The notes under the pieces were generated by a model. It had not been told where the DNA came from. It made no database searches and worked only from the letters and a program-made list of their open reading frames with translations. From Polydactylus sextarius (taxonomy: Eukaryota > Chordata > Actinopteri > Polynemidae), in the NCBI GenBank assembly GCA_016801845.1, contig CM028916.1:15887514-15951513 (forward strand): a DNA stretch of 64,000 nt, written 5' to 3'. Shown piece by piece: positions 59,054 through 64,000 of the stretch. Position 1 is the first letter of the stretch. Each line of letters opens with the position of its first letter. Position numbers and translations under genes: made by a program.

Positions 59054-62000
59054 AGTAAGTTTATTTTGTGAACATACAAGTACTGTAAATACTTTTGCTT
59101 AGGTACTGCAATTTCAGGTACACATACACTGTATTAAATGTATTGTGTAATAGTTTGCTAAGAAGTAGTTGCATGTTATTGGTCTGACAGTTACTCATCA
59201 CTTGTGTTGCATCATATCTTTTTATTCTTACATAGTTTATTTCCTGCCATGCCACATTCTTCTGTGATATCTAATGTGTGTTAAGTGTGAGTGGTTACAT
59301 GCGTAAACATTTTATCATGATGTTTCAATGGAACAGTTTGACATTTTCTCTTGAAATATGAGATCATCCAGCAGCCTGTTAGATTAGCTTACCACAAAGA
59401 CTTAGAAAAAGGGGAAACTGTTAGCTTGGGTTGGTCAAAAACTAAAGAAATAGCTTCATTTGATTGTGGCAATATCAGTCAGCATACTCACTCTTAATGT
59501 CTTGACCTTTGCATTTCTCAATGCTTTGTCAAGCTGATTAATAAATATTACTGCATGTAATTTGGAGGACTGAATGTTTCATAGATAACAGCTTGTTTGT
59601 TAAGTAAGTGAGCAAGCATTTAACAAAATTATTAATAGCAGTAACACACATAAATACACCCAGTTTTCTGTGTCAGTCAGTTCCTGTAAAATCACAGGGT
59701 TAAATTCCTTAAACATACACACACATCCTGTTACGACCCGATTGGTCATAGGCCGGGAATCTTGGAAAAGAAAATATGATAGGTGAAATTCCCACGCTTT
59801 GGGCATCCTCTCCTCACATTTTTGGCACTTTATAACCTTCCTTCTTGTTTTCCTGCTGGGCCACTGACAGTCTAATGGTGACGGCTGCATGACTTTCAGT
59901 CAGGATCCCTCACTCTCTCCTCACACTATTGTTGAAGGCAGGAAATTGCAAGAGGCCCCTACATTGTCTTGGCGTGAAGTTTCAGAACAGAAAGTTTTAC
60001 TTTCTCTGAACCACTCAGTGATAACAACACATGGCACTGAAAGACACTTTGGAAATTGTCTTCGGTATTTTAACTAATGGGATGATTATATGATATGTAT
60101 GTATTGGGTTAATTTGTTTACTGAATTGTTGTATTGGATGATGTCTATCCACTTAGTTTTTCCCTTCGACATTTGTAAATGCAGCATGTTTACAGCTGGC
60201 AGACATCAGAGCGGGGATTTTGTTAACAATTGGAAGAGCTCACTGACCTTAATTTGTATGGATTGCTGAAGCTGCTGCTGGTGTGCCAGGGCTGTTTGTC
60301 TTCATGAATTTAACTTGATGAGGGTCATCGATTATGGGTGCAACTAAACAACATACAGGACTGTTTTAGATGTTTTATGGCTGGGAATTTAAATAATACG
60401 TATGTTATTTGTTTTTTGTTTTTGTTTTTGTTTATTGACATATGGCGTAAACATCTGCACTGACCCCAGAGAGAGTAGAAACGTTGCTGATACAGTTTCT
60501 AATGACAGTGATACAGAGCAGTAACTGAGTACATTCCCTCAAGTGCAGCATCAGAATGCTGTTTGCACATCTCATCAATAATATTAAGAAAATATTAAAA
60601 TACCACGAGAATGTCCAATCTGCAATTTATTTTGCTTTTCACCTTTTAAATGTTTGTCTGGCAGGACAAACATTGGCATACACCAGGACTTTGACTTGGC
60701 ATAGACTACACTGAGATTTTGCTTTCAGAAGAAATTATATGAATATTTCTTTCATAGATATGGAACTAAATAAACAAGCAATCAAGCTACAACCTGATGG
60801 ATCACAGTATATTTTAGGTATTATCACAGCATGTTTGAGAAGGAGGGTTACCACAATATTTTTGAGACACTGACCTCTGTTTTAGTTGCTGTTACATTTT
60901 GATTTAGTGAGATGGTCCAGTTCCAACATTCCTGTGTTACATAAGATCAAGTCTGTGGTCAGTAAAGTCTGAGATTTTATTTGTGTTCTCATTTCACTGA
61001 AGTAGATCAGAACATATTGTTAGCTGGGGGTGAGAACACTGCCTTCACACACAGTGCATGCACGTGCGCACACACACACACACACACCACTGCCGCCACC
61101 ACCACCACTGTCGCATGCTTTCCCCATTCTGCCAAGAAAAGTTTACTCGTCTCTCTGTGCTGACACCTCTGTAATCTGATCTGACAGTCAAAAACAATGA
61201 ATGACTTCAGTCGCTATTCGACTGATTAAAGGCTGTTTCTTTTTCACCATGCAGCCAAGACCCAACACATAGAGTAACCACAACACAATGAGAATAAACT
61301 AAAAAAGACAGCGGCTCTCCAGCAACTAGCTATTTGTCTGGACATCTCCCTAAATTGAGGTGTTTTACAGCAATTTATTAAATCTCATGAAGTCACTGTC
61401 TGTGATTGCCTCTTGTCTCTGTCTTTCTCGTGCTGTTTAGAGTAATACGGCCTGAAAACATATATAAACGTCTAGTTAGGGAGAAGAAAAGTTCTCTGAC
61501 GCTCGCTGTCCCTCTGTGTGTCCCCTGAGGAGACCAGATAATGATACACTGGCAGGGTAGATTGCAGGGTTGCCATTGGTCTGAAACTGTAAACACAGCA
61601 GAGAAGGCTCATTAGGACATTCCAGAAAAGTCCTCAACTCGGAATTCTTGGAAGAGCTTCTCGGCTGTTTGCATTCTTGCTTCAGGACAGCGGCGCTAAC
61701 AGCGTCTCCTGTGATCACTGCCCCGTCCCCAGTGAGAATTATATGAGGGGAAATGAAGGATAACAGATGTTGAGCATTCCTCTGCACACTGTGAAGTGGA
61801 CAGAGGTGACACAGGTACAGTGTTTAGAGAAATTTCATGGCATATGCACATACTTGCTATTTCAACTATAGAAGAGAAGTATAGAGGAGTCAAAAGGTCA
61901 GCAGGTGAATCAGTAATGAGCAATATGTTGCTGCTGGAATTGATGGAGACTAAAATAGTGCTAGAAAAGACACTAAATATTAGACTCATATGCAACACAT

Positions 62001-64000
62001 GCCCAGAAACCTGACTCCCAATGAATGATAATGTTACCCTGTAAGTACAGGGTGTGTAAACTGACAACTGGTTGCATACATGGTTGCTGTATCAGCAGTA
62101 CGGTGTGAGACATGAAAGGGACAGTAATAAAGATTAAATCAGAAGTCAGAAATCATCTGTAAACTATTAACACATATAAAGCTCTTTCAGTTTCATATGT
62201 TTGCATCAGACTGTCCATGTCTCCTTTTTGTTACGTTGATACAGTAATCTCAGCTCACAATGACCAAAGTGTCATACAGTTTATTTAGAGCGATTTAGAG
62301 AACTGTGTAATGTCATAATTTCTTCACATTGAATGGATTTGAGCTGATTAAATTTGAGTGAGTGTAACAAACATGATGTAACTTAAATCAATTCTATCAC
62401 TGTGTTGGATCAGACAACTCTAATCTGATGATAATCAGTTGTTACAGTTGTCATTTTTACATCTATGTGGTTGCTTAGTTCCTAGTTTTAAGACTTTGTT
62501 CTCATTTTTTCCATTTCTTTTTTTATCTCCAGTGTGGTGAGATATCCTGACATAGTCACCACATAAGAACAAAGTTTGGGTCAGTAGTGATTTAAGTCAT
62601 AATTAAGATGCTTTTGGTTGAGTAATTACGCACACCAGTGGCAGACTTTATAAACAAAGAGATAACAGACAGATATGTAATAACATCCCGTCAGCATCAA
62701 AAACATGTTAATGATTCTGTCTGTTTTCCAAGTACATGAACTACACAGCGCCGACACAGCTGATTCACTGACATCTTTATCTATCTGGGTCAGTGCACAA
62801 TGTGACTTTTCGTTCATTTTAAAGTGATCCAAATGATTTCTTTTCTGTTTTGTAAGATTGGCCATTTGAATTCATCTCAGAATAGATATTTTTCCCCTGG
62901 CTACTCTACTCTCTGCCTTAAAAATAGACAGTCTGTGTAAAATAAGACAATGACCTTCTTTCAGTCAACACAAGAGAGTCTTTGTGTGTCAGCAGACACA
63001 ACCAGGGCTTGAGTTGCAACCATTAACATATTTCACAGCTGAATCATCATCACTTACTGGTAGTAACACCAAAACTATAAGTCATCTGTAAGATAATAGA
63101 TTTTTTCCAGTTGACACTTTGAAATTTGCACAATAGGCTTAAAGCAAGCCAAGCATGAAAACAATCTGCCACAGATGGAGTTAACTACAAGAAAAAATAT
63201 TTGTTACGGTATGTGTTATTGTTGAAGTGCCATGCCGAGAAAATAACTGCTTCCTGATCTCCGAACCAACACAAACAACACACCGCAACATAACACAGAA
63301 ATCACAGTCGAAATTTAGATTGTAAGAAATTAGATTAGTTGAGGAATTTTAAGGATCAGTTTGTGTTAATTACAAAAAAAACATATTTTTCTGCTTAGTT
63401 GAACTCCTGCGGTAACATGCCATGGAGTTAATTGGTTTTGTATGTAAAACTTCCTGGAAAAGAAACAGTTTGTCATTTAACTTCCTTTCATTCTGAAATT
63501 ATGTTTTTTTTTTTTTTGTTTTTTTTGAACAGAACAAAGGAAATTCTTTTTTCATTTGCGTTGGAGCAGCAGCTGCTGCAATGACTGAAAAACTGTCTTA
63601 CAGGATTAGATACCACTAGAGGTATACATTAATCGACATAACACGTCTTTTGTAATTTTGGTAAAGTAACCCTTGTATGAAAATGACAAGATACAACAAG
63701 ATGAGTACGAATTGTTTTAAAAGTGTTGTATAAATACAATGTGGTTAATGGTTAAAAAAAAGAAAAAAGAAAAAAAAGAAAAAGTAATTTATGGCCCAGA
63801 CATAACAGGTGTATCCAGTGAGTGTACAGTGTCTCATGGTTTAGTGTTAATCTTACCAAACAACAATAGAGAGACATATAAGACATAGCTATGTTATTGT
63901 GCAATGAGCTCAAATAGTTGTGTAGATAGAAAGTAAAGACATGATATGGAATATATCATCGTCTGTATCATGTCTCACCAGGAAATAACTTCATTATGTT
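59053..64000. other. Right end of the window, no gene recognised
   Basis: Both strands lack a set of phase-compatible exons or any family motif I know. Open frames such as 59600-59890, 61476-61787 and 61696-62067 on the minus strand have no domain-like features. A CA run lies at 61068-61086 and poly(T) near 63505-63527. It may be an intron or the flank of a gene beyond the window. Confidence 0.55.
59325..59480. repeat. Dispersed teleost repeat, copy 4
   Basis: CAGTTTGACATTTTCTCTTG, CCAGCAGCCTGTTAGATTAG and GGGGAAACTGTTAGCTTGG follow the order seen in the other copies, with more divergence. Confidence 0.5.

Noticed and set aside
61476..62067. Two overlapping minus-strand frames of 103 and 123 residues
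   Set aside because: No domain, no splice partners, and no conserved composition.
1..64000. Bacterial-type features (CRISPR arrays, operons, ribosome binding sites), tRNA or rRNA genes
   Set aside because: Looked for and not seen; the repeats are microsatellites and eukaryotic interspersed repeats, and all real genes have spliceosomal introns.

Overview
The window is nuclear DNA from a ray-finned fish, most likely a percomorph (perch-like) teleost. Every protein-coding gene is split by short GT-AG introns, the intergenic DNA is AT-rich and full of (TA)n, (CA)n and (GA)n microsatellites, and the encoded proteins are close to vertebrate orthologues. A dispersed repeat that I recall as common in perch-like fishes occurs at least four times. 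Assignments rest on reading the sequence and on family motifs remembered from human proteins; no database search was possible.

Layout, left to right. Two minus-strand genes lie head-to-tail: a compact nitrobindin (THAP4 C-terminal domain) at 126-2899, and agxt, alanine-glyoxylate aminotransferase, at 3461-7042. About 3 kb without a recognisable gene follow, then a GC-rich promoter region at about 10.15-10.75 kb. Next comes the complete plus-strand kif1a at 12019-29132: 47 coding exons in only 17 kb, encoding a kinesin-3 motor of about 1716 residues with FHA and PH domains, and a long 3' UTR to about 32.93 kb. A 3.3 kb gene-poor stretch leads to an espin-like gene (36251-40477) that seems to lack ankyrin-repeat exons. 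It is followed by rab6b (41633-46846), a Golgi Rab GTPase of 208 residues, and by aire (49436-53295), the thymic autoimmune regulator of 492 residues with HSR/CARD, SAND-like and two PHD regions. The last 10 kb hold no confident gene. They contain a 21-bp-phased tandem array (56.8-57.87 kb) whose minus strand once encoded a heptad-repeat coiled coil, a pogo/Tigger-like DNA transposon remnant (58.19-58.77 kb), and ordinary non-coding DNA.

The genes do not form an operon or a common pathway; this is an ordinary vertebrate neighbourhood. AGXT, KIF1A, THAP4 and ESPNL all map to human 2q37.3, so this half is conserved synteny. RAB6B and AIRE lie elsewhere in human and mark teleost rearrangement.

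Most worth a second look: the ankyrin-less espin-like gene; a perfect 21-bp stem with an AAAA loop in its 3' UTR; agxt with a mitochondrial presequence and internal start but a C-terminal SKA instead of a canonical peroxisomal signal; nitrobindin without a THAP domain; several frame-preserving alternative exons or donors in kif1a; a run of DR1 nuclear-receptor half-sites downstream of rab6b; and the decayed heptad-phased array.
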